DNA of 64,000 bases. It comes from DASQDN01 sp963833675 (GTDB lineage: Bacteria > Acidobacteriota > Terriglobia > Bryobacterales > Bryobacteraceae). Where the stretch lies: the NCBI GenBank assembly GCA_963833675.1, contig CAWHYW010000016.1:1-64000 (forward strand), in the 5' to 3' direction. Each line of letters begins with the position of its first letter. Position 1 is the first letter of the stretch. A model generated the notes under the pieces. That model was not told the origin of the DNA, did not search any database, and worked only from the letters and a program-made list of their open reading frames with translations. The position numbers were made by a program, and so were the translations under genes. Shown in pieces: positions 1 through 14,826 of the stretch.

Positions 1-79
1 TATCGCTTGCGCTTGATTACAAGTTTGTGAGGCCGGCTCGTACCCGACTTTCGTTAAGATCGTTGGGCTATGTAGCGCA

Positions 80-91
80 GATCTTTGAAAA
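80..91 (+). promoter_or_regulatory. boxA-like antitermination site, 16S leader
   Basis: GATCTTTGAAAA resembles the bacterial boxA element (Bacillus-type CTTTGAAAA), which loads the Nus antitermination complex on rRNA transcripts. An almost identical copy (ATCTTTGACAA) sits just before 23S at 2251-2261. No convincing -35/-10 pair is visible in the 80 bases upstream, so the rRNA promoter probably lies left of the window. Confidence 0.55.
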
Positions 92-94
92 TCT

Positions 95-106
95 GATTGG
101 ACGCGA
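95..106 (+). other. pre-16S processing stem, left arm
   Basis: The 12-mer GATTGGACGCGA is the exact reverse complement of 1954-1965. The two arms bracket the 16S gene, as expected for the long RNase III stem that releases pre-16S. Further weaker pairing (ATCGAAG near 109 with CTTCGAT near 1906) suggests that the stem continues with bulges. Confidence 0.75.
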
Positions 107-259
107 AATCGAAGCTAGCAATAGCTGAGATTAACGAAGCGTAACTCGTCGATTCAAGTAATACAGCCGAGATCTCTACAAGTTAGCTTATCGCGAATCG
201 CTGACGAAGCCGTGACCGGAAGGGAGCGGAGGTATGTCGGAGGAGCGAGAGCGTATGGT

Positions 260-2000
<1,741 letters not shown>

Positions 2001-2075
2001 GGGGCCGTAGCTCAGATGGAAGAGCTCCTGATTTGCATTAGAGAGGTCACCAGTTGGATACCCGACCAGCTACCA
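2001..2075 (+). tRNA. tRNA-Ala(UGC), 3' half degenerate
   Basis: The 5' half is a normal alanine tRNA: acceptor strand GGGGCCG, D stem GCTC/GAGC, and an anticodon loop TTTGCAT with UGC at 2034-2036. The 3' half does not fold. The anticodon stem CCTGA/TAGAG has only two Watson-Crick pairs, the T loop reads TTGGATA instead of TTCRANN, the T stem ACCAG/CCCGA fails, and no 3' strand complements GGGGCCG. The position between 16S and 23S is the usual one for this tRNA. It is either a damaged gene or a badly called stretch. A self-complementary piece (GTTGG 2054-2058 with CCAAC 2073-2077) occupies the place of the T arm. Confidence 0.55.
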
Positions 2076-2089
2076 ACAGTTGAAAAGCT

Positions 2090-2166
2090 GGGTCTGTGGC
2101 TAAGATGGCTGGGGCTCGCCTCTGATGAGGGTGAGGTCGATAGTTCGAGTCTATCCAGTCACACCA
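2090..2166 (+). tRNA. tRNA-Ile(GAU), imperfect acceptor stem
   Basis: The anticodon loop CTGATGA with GAU in the centre is flanked by a paired stem CGCCT/GGGTG (two wobbles). The T arm GATAG-TTCGAGT-CTATC is perfect. The acceptor strands GGGTCTG and CAGTCAC pair at only five of seven positions, and the 3' end reads A-CCA-CCA. Removing three bases from the 3' end would restore the canonical CAGACCC-ACCA, so insertion errors are a likely explanation. The gene order is Ala then Ile, whereas Ile then Ala is the commoner arrangement. Confidence 0.8.
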
Positions 2167-2249
2167 CCAAAAAACAACTATCAATAACGATGGCATTACG
2201 ATTGGGAATCGCACCATATAATGAAAGATTGCTGAAAAGGCAGTTTTAT

Positions 2250-2261
2250 GATCTTTGACAA
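2250..2261 (+). promoter_or_regulatory. boxA-like antitermination site before 23S
   Basis: GATCTTTGACAA nearly repeats the element at 80-91. It lies immediately 5' of the 23S processing stem, the standard position for the second boxA of an rRNA operon. Confidence 0.55.
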
Positions 2262-2262
2262 A

Positions 2263-2278
2263 AGAATATCTGACGGGC
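2263..2278 (+). other. pre-23S processing stem, left arm
   Basis: AGAATATCTGACGGGC is a perfect 16-base reverse complement of 5373-5388. The arms flank the 23S gene and should form the RNase III-cut stem of pre-23S. Confidence 0.85.
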
Positions 2279-2390
2279 ATTTCATTGAATGCACAATCCA
2301 ATGAGATGCAACAAGTTCACCTGCGTAGAACTGGTAAGGGAGCGCTAGCAAAGCATCAGAACGAAACTCTGTGTATGAAGTAAGTTTTAT

Positions 2391-5329
<2,939 letters not shown>

Positions 5330-5372
5330 TAAAATTTACTCTATATAACAGCAGTTCGTTTTCGTTGCTCTA

Positions 5373-5388
5373 GCCCGTCAGATATTCT
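5373..5388 (+). other. pre-23S processing stem, right arm
   Basis: GCCCGTCAGATATTCT is exactly complementary to 2263-2278. It lies between 23S and 5S. Confidence 0.85.
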
Positions 5389-5401
5389 CCCCTCCCGACT
5401 T

Positions 5402-5517
5402 TTGGGTGATCCTAGCGAGGGGGTCCCACCCGTTCCCATCCCGAACACGGTAGTTAAGCCCTTCAGCCCCGATGGTACTGCACGCGCAAGTGTGTGGGAG
5501 AGTAGGACGTCGCCCAA
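5402..5517 (+). rRNA. rrf: 5S ribosomal RNA
   Basis: About 116 nt, with the conserved CCCATCCCGAACACGG at 5436-5451 and the 3' GGAGAGTAGGACGTCGCCCAA. The terminal helix TTGGG/CCCAA sets the ends. It closes the rRNA operon 13 nt before the terminator. Confidence 0.95.
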
Positions 5518-5524
5518 TTAACTC

Positions 5525-5566
5525 AAAAAAGCCCGCCTCAGGCAACCAACCTCGGCGGGCTTTTTC
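5525..5566 (+). terminator. rRNA operon terminator, probably bidirectional
   Basis: The inverted repeat GCCCGCC (5531-5537) / GGCGGGC (5554-5560) is followed by TTTTT on the plus strand and preceded by AAAAAA. It can therefore also stop the convergent EF-G transcript. Confidence 0.9.
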
Positions 5567-5604
5567 GCTTGTTCAGAAATCTGGCTTCGTTTCGTAATTT
5601 CGGT

Positions 5605-7738
5605 CTATTCTTCTTCTTCCTCCGTTCCGGCCTTGGCTGCCTTCGCCGCGGCGATGATCTTGTCCGCCTGAAGCGCCGGAACATAATCGTAGTGGTCGAA
5701 CTCCATCGAGAAAGAAGCTCGTCCTTGCGTCATCGACGTGAGATCGTTCTGATAATTCAGCATCTCCGACATCGGTACCTGGGCGCGAATCATTTGAGTC
5801 GACCCCTTCGTATCCATTCCGGAAATTCGTCCGCGGCGGCCGTTCATATCGCCCATCAGGTCGCCTGCGTACTCGACCGGCGCATGAACTTCGACATTCA
5901 TAATCGGCTCCAGCAGCGCCGGCTTGCAGTGGCTCATCGCGGCCTTGAACGCCTTCCGGGCCGCTAATTTGAACGCCATTTCCGAAGAGTCGACATCGTG
6001 ATAGGAGCCGTCATAAACGGTCACTTTGAAGTCGACGACCGGATACCCCGCGAGATAGCCGTTCGAAGCGGTTTCGATGATGCCCTTCTCGATTGCAGGG
6101 ATGTAGTTCTTCGGAATCGCTCCTCCGAAGACCTCGTTGCCGAATTCGAATCCGGCTCCGCGTTCGAGAGGCTCCATGCGAATCCAGCAGTCGCCGAATT
6201 GGCCGTGGCCGCCGGTTTGTTTCTTATGACGGCCCTGTACATCGGCGCGGCCGCGAATCGTTTCGCGATAAGGCGATCTTCGGCGCCTGCAGAGTGACGT
6301 CCACGTTATAGCGCTTTCTCAAGCGGCTGACGATCACTTCAATATGTTGCTGTCCGGCTCCGCCAACAGAAACTCATGGGTCTGCGGGTCTCGGTAGAAC
6401 CGAAGTGTCTGGTCTTCTTCGAGGATCTTGTGAATCGCATTTCCCATACGATCTTCGTCGTTCCGAGACTTCGCTGAGATCGCGTAGGCAATCGAGGGCT
6501 CCGGGATTTTGACCGGGTCGTATACGACGGGCGATACCTTCGGAGCCAGGGTATCTCCGGTGACGGTATCGCGCAGTTTCGCCACAACGCCGATATCGCC
6601 CGCGTGTAGCTCCTGTACGTTGACGATCTGTTTCCCCATCGGAACGCCGATGTGCGCCAGCCGCTCATCGTTGCCGGTTCGCATGTTCAGAAGATGATCG
6701 TCATTCTTCAGCACGCCGGAGTAGACCTTGAAGTAAGTGACGCGGCCCGCAAATGGGTCAGCCATAGTTTTGAACACGAAAGCGGACTGCGGATTCGCTG
6801 ATCCGCAATCGTCCGGTCGACACGTTGATCGCCGGCTGTGGCGTGAACTGGATCGTGCTGAATCGCGGATGGGAAGTAGTCGACGAGAAAGTTCAGAAGA
6901 AGGTCGGTCCCGATATTCAGGGACGCGGAGCCGCACAGAATGGGAAAGAGCTTATCTTTCGCAGTCGCCTCACGGAGACCTTCGATCATGTGCTCTTCGG
7001 GAAGCGTGCCCTGGTTGAAGAACTCCTCCATCAACTCGTCTTTGCCTTCGGCAATGATCTCGACCAGCGCTTCATGCGCTTCCTTCGCGGCCTGCTGCCA
7101 TGTCGGCGGGAATCGGACCCTCTTTGCCTATACCGTTGCCGTTCGGCTCGTAGGTATAGGCCTTCATCGAGATCAGATCCACGACGCCGGTGAAGTTCTT
7201 CTCACTGCCGATCGGCAGTTGAATCGGCACGCACGATCGGCCGAAGATCTCGTGAATATTCACTGACGCAGCGGTCGAAATCGGCTCGCTCGCGATCGAG
7301 CTTGTTGATGAAGAATGCGTGCGGCAGGTGAAATTCTTCAGCGAAGGAGTAGACCTTCTCGGTCTGCACTTCTACACCGGAAACGCCATCGATAACGATG
7401 AGGCAAGCATCGGCCGCGACAAGAGAAGCGCGCGTGTCTTGAATGAAAATGTTGAAGCCGGGAGTATCGAGGAGATTGAGTTTCGTCTTCTTCCACTCGG
7501 CTGCGGCGATGGCCGTCGAGATGGTGAACTTTCGCTGGATTTCTTCGTCGTCGAAATCGGTTACCGTATTGCCTTCATCCGGCCGGGTCAGACGGTTAAC
7601 TGCCCCGGCTGTATAAAGAAGGGCGGATGTGAGCATCGTCTTCCCGCAATGTCCGTGGCCCACAACACCGACATTGCGAATATCCTTGCCTTCGTAGACC
7701 TTCAATTTGGTTGGCCTCACCGGCCTCATATATATCAC
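5605..7738 (-). pseudogene. EF-G paralogue (FusA2-like GTPase), frameshifted
   Basis: Ribosomal translocase-family GTPase split by at least five frame changes. The pieces read in order as one EF-G: the G domain, with G1 GHGHCGKT, G3 DTPG and G4 NKLD; then domain II (MADPFAGRVTYFKVYSG); then the GAGQQHIEVIVSRL segment of domain III; then domain IV (TGGHGQFGDCWIRMEPLERG); and domain V, ending in a run of glutamates. The G1 sequence differs from the GHIDAGKT of canonical EF-G and fits the accessory FusA2/EF-G2 group. Every piece is well conserved and lacks internal stops, so sequencing indels are likelier than real decay. The start is ATG 7729 or GTG 7738. It converges on the rRNA terminator. 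Confidence 0.85.
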
Positions 7739-9106
7739 AACCGTGCTTGGACAAACCGTCCGTTCTCGAAGCGAGCACCGTCGTGTACTGCGCCATCTGC
7801 TCCTTCGTTGGCTTTGGATCGAGCTTCACCAGTGAATGAATGTTCACTGAGCTGTCTTTTGCGATCAGAATCGCGATAAAGGTGGATGCCCATTCATACT
7901 CGGGAAAAGGATCGTTCACAATGAGGACGCGACCGCCCGGATGAAACCATTCCCGATGGCTGCGGAACTGCGCGGCGGTCGATTCGATTGTTGCGAGTTC
8001 CTTCCAGTAATCCGGGAAGCGCCGCTGATGGTGAATCTGCCAACGCCAAACAACAGTGAAAAGCACCGTGAAGAGCACAGCCTGTGAAGCGAGGGCCAGC
8101 GCTTCCGAGCGTTGACGAAAGAGGAATTCACGAGTTCGAACGAGGACCGTAGCGGCAAACATCGCGTAACCAACCAGCGGAATGTAGTAAGCGGCAACGC
8201 CTCGCGGTAGGACAAAGGCGATCGGAGCCGATCCGATCACGATCAGCAGCCATGCGAACCAAGATCGCGGCTGTGAGCGAGCAGCGCAATGACTGCCATG
8301 GACAGAAGCAACACAGCAGCGCCCGCCGGAGTCCACATGTGTTCCTGCGAGCTGAGCTCGTTCAGATAGTGTGCGGTCGATTCCAGATACCGATAGATGG
8401 TAAACACCGGAGTGTAGGCGGGATGTCCTAGAAGATTATTCGGGCTGGTAAATCGAGCCCACAGGTAAACGAGTCCGACGGCTCCGGTGACAAGCCAGGC
8501 CAGAGAAAGGAACGTGGCGGACTGCGCAGGAGTTCAAACACAAGCAGCATCGCCGGGAAGACTGACAGCTGCCTCCTTCGAGTTCACTGCGCAAGCGTAA
8601 AGGCGGCAACAGCCCAGCAGTTCCCGCCACGAAGATACAGCAGAAATGCCGAATAGTAGAAGAAGAACGCGAACACGTCATAGCAGCTGCCCGAACCGTA
8701 ATACAGCGGAAAGTAATTCGCTTGGTAACAGTGAAGGAACGCTGTCAAAGCCCCGATCTCACGTGAGTTCGTCGCCCGCTCAGCGAAGAAATACGTGAGA
8801 AGGACATTGCAGCAAAGCACTGCGTAGCAGACCACTCGGAACGGGAATCCATCGAAACCGAACCAATCGAAAGAACGACGCATAAAACAGCGCTCCGAAC
8901 GGGCGTACAACTTCGGTGCGATAAAACAGATTGGCTTTCAGCACCTCGGATAAGGGAACTCGCCAGGCGAAGAACAGATTCATTAAGTCGTCCTGGCTGA
9001 ACCCGGTTCGAAGACTAACATGCGTAAATCGCCAGAAGTAAATTGCGATCGCAAGCGTAGCGATGACGACAAACGTCGTCCTTACTCTGGGCCTATGTAC
9101 AGTCAT
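7739..9106 (-). CDS. polytopic membrane protein, GT-C-like, frameshifted
   Basis: A multi-pass inner-membrane protein in at least three frame pieces: 9106-8780, 8910-8584 and 8336 onward. The N-terminal piece has a transmembrane helix followed by SQDDLMNLFFAW. An acidic pair in the first outer loop is typical of GT-C lipid-linked-sugar glycosyltransferases such as the PMT-like families. The middle piece is very aromatic and hydrophobic. The last piece has three further helices and a soluble tail. The last frame stays open to 7596 across the start of the EF-G gene; the real stop was probably lost to an indel near 7740. No specific family could be assigned and the glycosyltransferase idea is inference. 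Confidence 0.55.
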
Positions 9107-9172
9107 CGACTGATACCAATGGTAATTGGTCCCATGATGTGATTGACTAATATCGGCCAGGGGGCCGCTGCT

Positions 9173-11226
9173 ATGAACAAGTCAGTCATTTCCCTCGTTC
9201 TCGGAGGTTTGGTCGAGTGCGTCATTCCTCAGTCGATCTTTGCGCAAGCTCGGCCGTACCGTCGAGAACGCCGAAATCATCCTCTGCCCATCGTCAACCG
9301 CGACGTGTACTCGCTTCTCAATCTGACACCGGGGGTGGATCAGGTGACGTCCGAGAATCAACTCGGCAGTCCTACAATCACAACGGTTGTAAACGGCTGC
9401 GAGCGGCACCGGATCCGTTAACTATTACCTTGACGGAGGAAACAATACCAGCGGTTTACGAATACCGGCAACCCGGCCCCGAATCCCGATTCCGTTCAGG
9501 AATTTCGCGTGGTTACGAATAGCTACGGCGCGGAATTTGGCGGCTTCGCCGGTGGTGTGATCGACGTGATCACGAAGTCCGGCAGCAACTCGCTGCACGG
9601 CTCGCTTTTTGAATTCCTTCGCGACGACAAGCTGAACGCGAATGCCTGGAATGTCAGTCAGGACAAGCCTCCACTACGCCGCAATCAGTTCGGCGGAACA
9701 TTGGGAGGCAAACAACAGTAGTTCACGACACGCTGCTAAACAACTACGGCACGTTCTCATTCGATGGGAGCAAGACTCAGAATGCGCTGGCTGACTTCAT
9801 TCTCGGTACGCCGCGCACCATGAATCAGGATGCCCCGATCACAAAGATCAATAACATCTGGTATTACGGGCTATTTATCCAGGATGATATCCGGCTGCAT
9901 CCCCGATCACGTTGAACCTCGGCCTTCGCTACGATCTTCAGACGCCATTTACCGATCCGGCCGATCGCGCGTTCACCTACATTGCCGGCCGCCAGTCGAA
10001 GATTGTTCCTTCCGCTCCAGCAGGGCTGCTTTTCCCCGGCCGACAGGCAGCGGAAAGACGTCGATTCGCAGCGCCTTCGGCCTTTCTACGGCAGCATCTC
10101 GGGCAACGAATGGAATCTGATGGCGGATCGGCAGCCCTTCGCTGTTCGGCAACAATTCAACGATGTGAAGAGCATCACGGATCCGTACGGAAACGTTTCG
10201 GGTGGGAGTCCGTTCCCGTACAGTTACTCGCCTTCAAATCCGCGATTCCTTGCAAATGCGGCGGTGACGGGCATCTCAACCGATTTCGTCTGGCCATATA
10301 CGTATCAGATGAACTTCACGGTTCAGCGCGAAATAGCAGGCGGAGTTACCGTATCAGGCGGATATGTCAGCTCGATGGGCCATAAGTATCCGTTCCAGCG
10401 GGACATAAACAATCCGTTGCTTACGTCGAATGCCACGACCGCGAATGTGAACAATAGACGCCCGATTCTGCCCGGTGTCTTGAGCAACGTGTATATCGTC
10501 GAGTCGAGTATCAACACTTCGTACCACGGTGTGCAGTTCACTGCCGAGCGGCGATTTGCGCAGAACTTCATGTTCAAGGGCTATTACACCTTCAGCAAGG
10601 CGCTGGATGGCGTCGATCTGCAGCAGAGCAATGTCCAAGTAAATGTCGAGGATCAAAGCAATCTTGCGATTGATCGTGGACGCACATCGACAGACCGGCG
10701 ACATAACTTTGTGATGTCGAGTATTTGGGACATCAATTATTTTCATAACAAATCGCTTCCTATCCGAATCCTCTTGGATCACTGGACCCTTTCCGGAATC
10801 GCAACGTTCAGAAGCGGATCGCCCGTTACGATCGGTGCCGGACGCGACTCGAATCTTGATGGCAACAATACGGATCGCGCGAATCTGGTGGGTGATCCTT
10901 TCTTGAGCCCAGATCGCTCACGCAGCGATGTAAGCAACATGTGGTTCAATACTGCCGCGTTTGCCTTGCCCCCAAACGGGACCAACGGAACCTCAGGCCG
11001 CAACATCCTCGATGGTCCCGGAATTCGGAATGTCGACCTTGGTATCTTCCGTAACTTCCGAATTCGCGAGGGCATGAATCTTCAATTCCGGGGCGAGTTG
11101 AGTAATGTCTTCAATCTCGTTAGCCTGAGTAACCCATCGGCGACCTTCGGTTCCACCGCATTTGGAACGATCCGAACGGCGCGCCAGATGCGACAAGTGC
11201 AGCTTGGTCTACGGTTGGCATTTTAA
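9173..11226 (+). pseudogene. Oar-type TonB-dependent receptor, decayed
   Basis: Outer-membrane receptor remnant. Recognisable parts are the plug region (LLNLTPGVDQ, VNYYLDGGNNTSG, SYGAEFGGFAGGVIDVITKS), then QNALADFILG, GLFIQDDIRL and the intact C-terminal barrel from about 10090 to 11226, ending in the expected aromatic pattern (LGLRLAF). There are at least four frame changes. Compared with the receptors at 42140 and 61117 it lacks the N-terminal carboxypeptidase-regulatory-like domain. A stretch of the early barrel is missing near 9720, where the plug runs straight into a later segment. A shorter stretch is missing near 10040. At about 680 codons it is far below the usual 1000 or more. Confidence 0.8.
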
Positions 11227-11237
11227 GATCAGTAGGA

Positions 11238-11915
11238 GTGTACACATTCAAGGCAAGCCCTTATAGCAGCCACTCGCTCGTGCTGCGCGCCTTTCCAGCG
11301 GATGGAAAGGGCAAAACTGTGCTGGATGTGGGTTGCGGAAACGGATATCTCGGCGCACTTCTATCACAGCGCGGGTATGTGGTTACCGGAATCGAGCGAA
11401 GTGGAGGATGGTCTGCGCCATTTCCCGATTCCGTTCGCCTGATTGAAGCGGACCTGGAGCAAGGCTTACCGTCGATCGGTTCCAAGTTCGATTACGTGTT
11501 GTGCGCCGACATCCTCGAGCACTTACGGCGCCCGGAGGCAATGCTCCAGCAACTTAAAGCCGTGACGCGACCGGACGGATTGATCATCGCATCCTTGCCG
11601 AACAGCGGGAATGTTTACTTCCGACTGAACATTCTGGCAGGGCGCTTTCCGCAGCATGACAAGGGGCTGTTCGATCGGACGCACGTCCGTTTCTATACGT
11701 GGACCGGATGGTCGAACCTATTCAACGATGCGGGCTGGCATATCCAGAGCATAGAGTCCAGCGGAATCCCGATCGGATTGGCCGTGCCGCGGCAATGGGA
11801 GCAGGCTCAACCGGTGCGGTGGGCTGAACATCTGTGCTACGTTTTAGCTAAGATCCGCAAAACCCTATTTGCGTATCAATTTGTTGTGACCGCAAAGGTT
11901 CGTACGCTCTCATGA
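11238..11915 (+). CDS. SAM-dependent methyltransferase
   Basis: A 225-residue class I methyltransferase. Motif I VLDVGCGNGYLGALL is at about residues 28-42, followed by an acidic end of beta 2 (GIERS) and motif IV-like DYVLCADILEHL near 90. The LPNSGNVYFRLNILAGRF and HVRFYTWTGW segments are typical of the UbiG/MetW-like group (methyltransferase domain 23). The start is GTG 11238, 11 nt after the receptor stop. The substrate is unknown; such enzymes commonly act on envelope sugars or lipids, and the methyltransferase may travel with the following membrane protein. Confidence 0.8.
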   Translation: MYTFKASPYSSHSLVLRAFPADGKGKTVLDVGCGNGYLGALLSQRGYVVTGIERSGGWSAPFPDSVRLIEADLEQGLPSIGSKFDYVLCADILEHLRRPEAMLQQLKAVTRPDGLIIASLPNSGNVYFRLNILAGRFPQHDKGLFDRTHVRFYTWTGWSNLFNDAGWHIQSIESSGIPIGLAVPRQWEQAQPVRWAEHLCYVLAKIRKTLFAYQFVVTAKVRTLS

Positions 11916-11935
11916 CCTCCGCGGAATAGGGCTCA

Positions 11936-12994
11936 ATGTTCAAGTACGGACTACTGCTCCGTCACACTCTTATCTCCTGCTATAAGGACAACATCCTTGG
12001 AACCGCCAAGGGGGCTGCGTATTCGGCGTTGTTGTCGTTTTTCCCGGTATTGACGAGTTTGACAGCGATCCTTGTTCAGGCGAATGCGCTTGCGGTATCG
12101 CGCAATTTGTCTGCACTCGTGTTTAGTGTTGTGCCGCCGGGGACAGAGGAAATTGTACGCTACAACTTCACGCAACGAGGTCAGCGGCCAATCGCGCTTC
12201 TCATCGTTGCGATACTGCTTTCGATCTGGGCGGCGTCGGGCGTAATGATGAGCTTGATGGAAGGTTTCCGGGCGGCCTACAAGATCCCGGAAGGACGTCC
12301 ATTCTGGACGCAGCGCGGTATGGCGGCGCTCCTCGTCGTGATCGCGGCGCTCCCGTTAATCGCGGCTTCCTCTCTCATCGTTTTCGGAGCTCGGTTGGAG
12401 CTTTGGATTTTGACGCAGATCGGGGTGATTGAGCAAGGCAAGCAACTGCTGGGCTGGATTTCGTTCTTTAGCCTGCTCGCGCGCATCCTGGTGTCTGTTG
12501 CGGCAATCGTGTTGGGTACGTCTATGCTTTACTACCTGGGCCCAAACCGCCCGAGGCGACTTCGCAGCGTGTACCCCGGCGCCATTCTGGCTACGATTCT
12601 CTGGTGGATTACGACTACGCTGTTCGGCTTTTATGTCCGTAATATCGCGAACTATAACGTGCTGTACGGAAGCGTCGGCGCTGTAATCGCGCTGTTGGTT
12701 TGGATGTACCTTCTCTCAATTATTGCGCTGTTCGGATGCGAGCTTAACGCCGCAACTCGACCGGTCGCGGCAATCCGGGATGCCGTGAGACGATTAAAAG
12801 ATGGCTTTCCAATTGGCTGTCGATTATCGCCCCAAAGGCGATCAGGAGACTGCCATCGAGCAGTTAACGCAGGGTCTTCGGGACGGCGACGAGCACCAGG
12901 TTCTGCTTGGGGTGACGGGTTCGGGCAAGACGTTCACCATGGCGAAAGTGATCGAGGCTTCCGGACGGCCCTCGCTGGTCCTTGCTCACAATAA
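11936..12994 (+). CDS. YihY/BrkB-family membrane protein
   Basis: An integral membrane protein of the YihY (formerly RNase BN) family, whose function is unsettled. About six transmembrane helices occupy the first 285 residues. The family's AYSALLSFFPVLTS motif is near residue 27 and LYYLGPNRP and GSVGAVIALLVWMYL come later. The frame stays open for 64 residues into uvrB, but those residues do not look like YihY. A TAA at 12795-12797, one frame over, is probably the true stop, so an indel near the end is likely. A second YihY protein lies at 19384. Confidence 0.85.
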   Translation: MFKYGLLLRHTLISCYKDNILGTAKGAAYSALLSFFPVLTSLTAILVQANALAVSRNLSALVFSVVPPGTEEIVRYNFTQRGQRPIALLIVAILLSIWAASGVMMSLMEGFRAAYKIPEGRPFWTQRGMAALLVVIAALPLIAASSLIVFGARLELWILTQIGVIEQGKQLLGWISFFSLLARILVSVAAIVLGTSMLYYLGPNRPRRLRSVYPGAILATILWWITTTLFGFYVRNIANYNVLYGSVGAVIALLVWMYLLSIIALFGCELNAATRPVAAIRDAVRRLKDGFPIGCRLSPQRRSGDCHRAVNAGSSGRRRAPGSAWGDGFGQDVHHGESDRGFRTALAGPCSQ

Positions 12995-14826
12995 GCTGCT
13001 GGCCGCGCAACTCTATCACGAATTCAAGACTTTCTTTCCGCATAACGCGGTCGAGTATTTCGTCAGCTATTACGATTACTATCAACCCGAGGCATACATC
13101 CCTTCAGGCGATGTTTATATCGAGAAGGAAGCGACGATCAACGACGAACTGGACAAGTTGCGTCTATCGGCAACGAAGTCCTTGTTTGAGCGTCGCGACT
13201 GCGTGATCGTCGCGAGCGTCAGTTGCATCTATGGACTCGGTTCGCCTGAAGCGTATTACGGCATGCTCCTCATGCTAGAGAAGGGACAGAAGATCCCTCG
13301 TAAGGAGCTACTCAGCCGGCTGGTGGAGATTCTGTATGAACGCAATGACGGTGACTTCCGACGCGGCACATTCCGAGTTCGCGGCGATGTGGTGGAGTTG
13401 TATCCGACATATGACGATTACGCCTACAGGATCGAATTTTGGGGCGACGAAATTGAGAGCCTGTCACAAATCGATCCGCTTTTAGGGCAAGTCCGGCAAA
13501 CGTATCTCAGATTGCCAATCTACCCTAAGACGCATTACGTCTCAACGCCGGAGTCCAGACGTAGTGCAATGCAATCGATCGAAGAGGAACTTCGCTGGTG
13601 GCATGCTGACCTCACCAGTCAGAATAAGCTGATTGAAGCTCAGCGTCTGTGGCAACGAACGATGTTCGATCTGGAGATGATCAAGCAGATCGGGTATTGC
13701 CACGGTATCGAGAACTACTCGCGTCACTTCTCAGGACGGATGCCTGGAGAGGCGCCGCCAACGCTGCTCGACTACCTTCCGCACGACGCGATTCTCTTTA
13801 TTGACGAGAGCCATCAAACCGTCCCGCAACTCCAGGGCATGTATCACGGAGACCGATCGCGAAAAGACGTTCTCGTGAACTACGGCTTCCGTCTGCCAAG
13901 CGCGCGGGATAATCGTCCGCTCACTTTCGAGGAGTTTGAACATCGGGTAAATCAGGTCATCTACGTCTCCGCAACTCCCGGCCCCTACGAGCTGACGAAG
14001 TCTGCGGGCGTTGTAGTGGAACAAATTATCCGGCCGACAGGACTGACCGATCCGGAGATAGAAATAAGGCCGATCAAAGGGCAGGTAGACAATCTTCTTC
14101 ACGAGATTCGCGAACGCGCCGAGAGAAACGAACGTGTCCTGGTAACGACTTTAACGAAGCGGATGGCGGAAGATTTGTCGGAATACTACAGCGAGGTGGG
14201 CGTGCGCTGCGCATATATGCACTCGGAAGTCAGCACGCTCGATCGCGTGAAAATACTCCGAGATCTTCGCCGCGGCATTTACGATGTTTTGGTCGGTGTA
14301 AACCTGTTACGTGAAGGCCTCGATCTTCCGGAAGTTTCTTTGGTAGCGATTCTGGATGCCGACAAAGAAGGGTTTCTTCGTTCGACGGGCTCCTTAATTC
14401 AAACGATCGGGCGCGCCGCCCGCAACCTGAACGGTCGCGCGATTCTGTACGCCGATGTCATGACAGTGAGTATGAAGCGGGCGATCGACGAAACTACGCG
14501 ACGCCGCGCAGTTCAAGTCGCAGTACAACGAAGAAAACCACATTACTCCGGAATCCATCATTAAGCCTTTGGATATGGCCTTGGTTGCTATCGCCGAAGC
14601 CGACTACGTCACCGTGCCTGCAGAACCGGAAACCCCGGAGGAGGAACTGACCGCCGAACAACGGGAGCTGATGCTGAAAGAGCTCGAAGAGAACATGAAG
14701 GAAGCCGCCCGTAAATTCGAGTTTGAGAAGGCCGCGCAGATTCGAGATAGGCTAAAAGCGATCAAGGCGCGAATCATCCATGAGCAAACTGCGACCAGTG
14801 GCACTACTGTGCTCGGGGCCGGTTAG
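12801..14826 (+). CDS. uvrB: Excinuclease ABC subunit B, one frameshift
   Basis: The DNA-damage-verifying helicase of nucleotide excision repair. It has Walker A GVTGSGKT near residue 38, the beta-hairpin region YFVSYYDYYQPEAYIP, YVSATPG, and helicase motifs DVLVGVNLLREGLDLPEVS and QTIGRAARN. The main frame ends early at 14564. A one-base shift near 14515 restores YNEENHITPESIIKPLDMAL and the C-terminal UVR domain (about 14660-14790), which binds UvrC/UvrA. The start ATG 12801 lies directly at the 3' end of the YihY gene. Confidence 0.96.

Noticed and set aside
2163..2169. Encoded CCACCA of tRNA-Ile as a degradation tag
   Set aside because: CCACCA tagging is added after transcription to unstable tRNAs; here an insertion error in the acceptor explains the doublet more simply.
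12795..12994. C-terminal 64-residue extension of the YihY protein into uvrB
   Set aside because: The residues are an out-of-frame reading of the uvrB start; a TAA one frame over marks the natural end.
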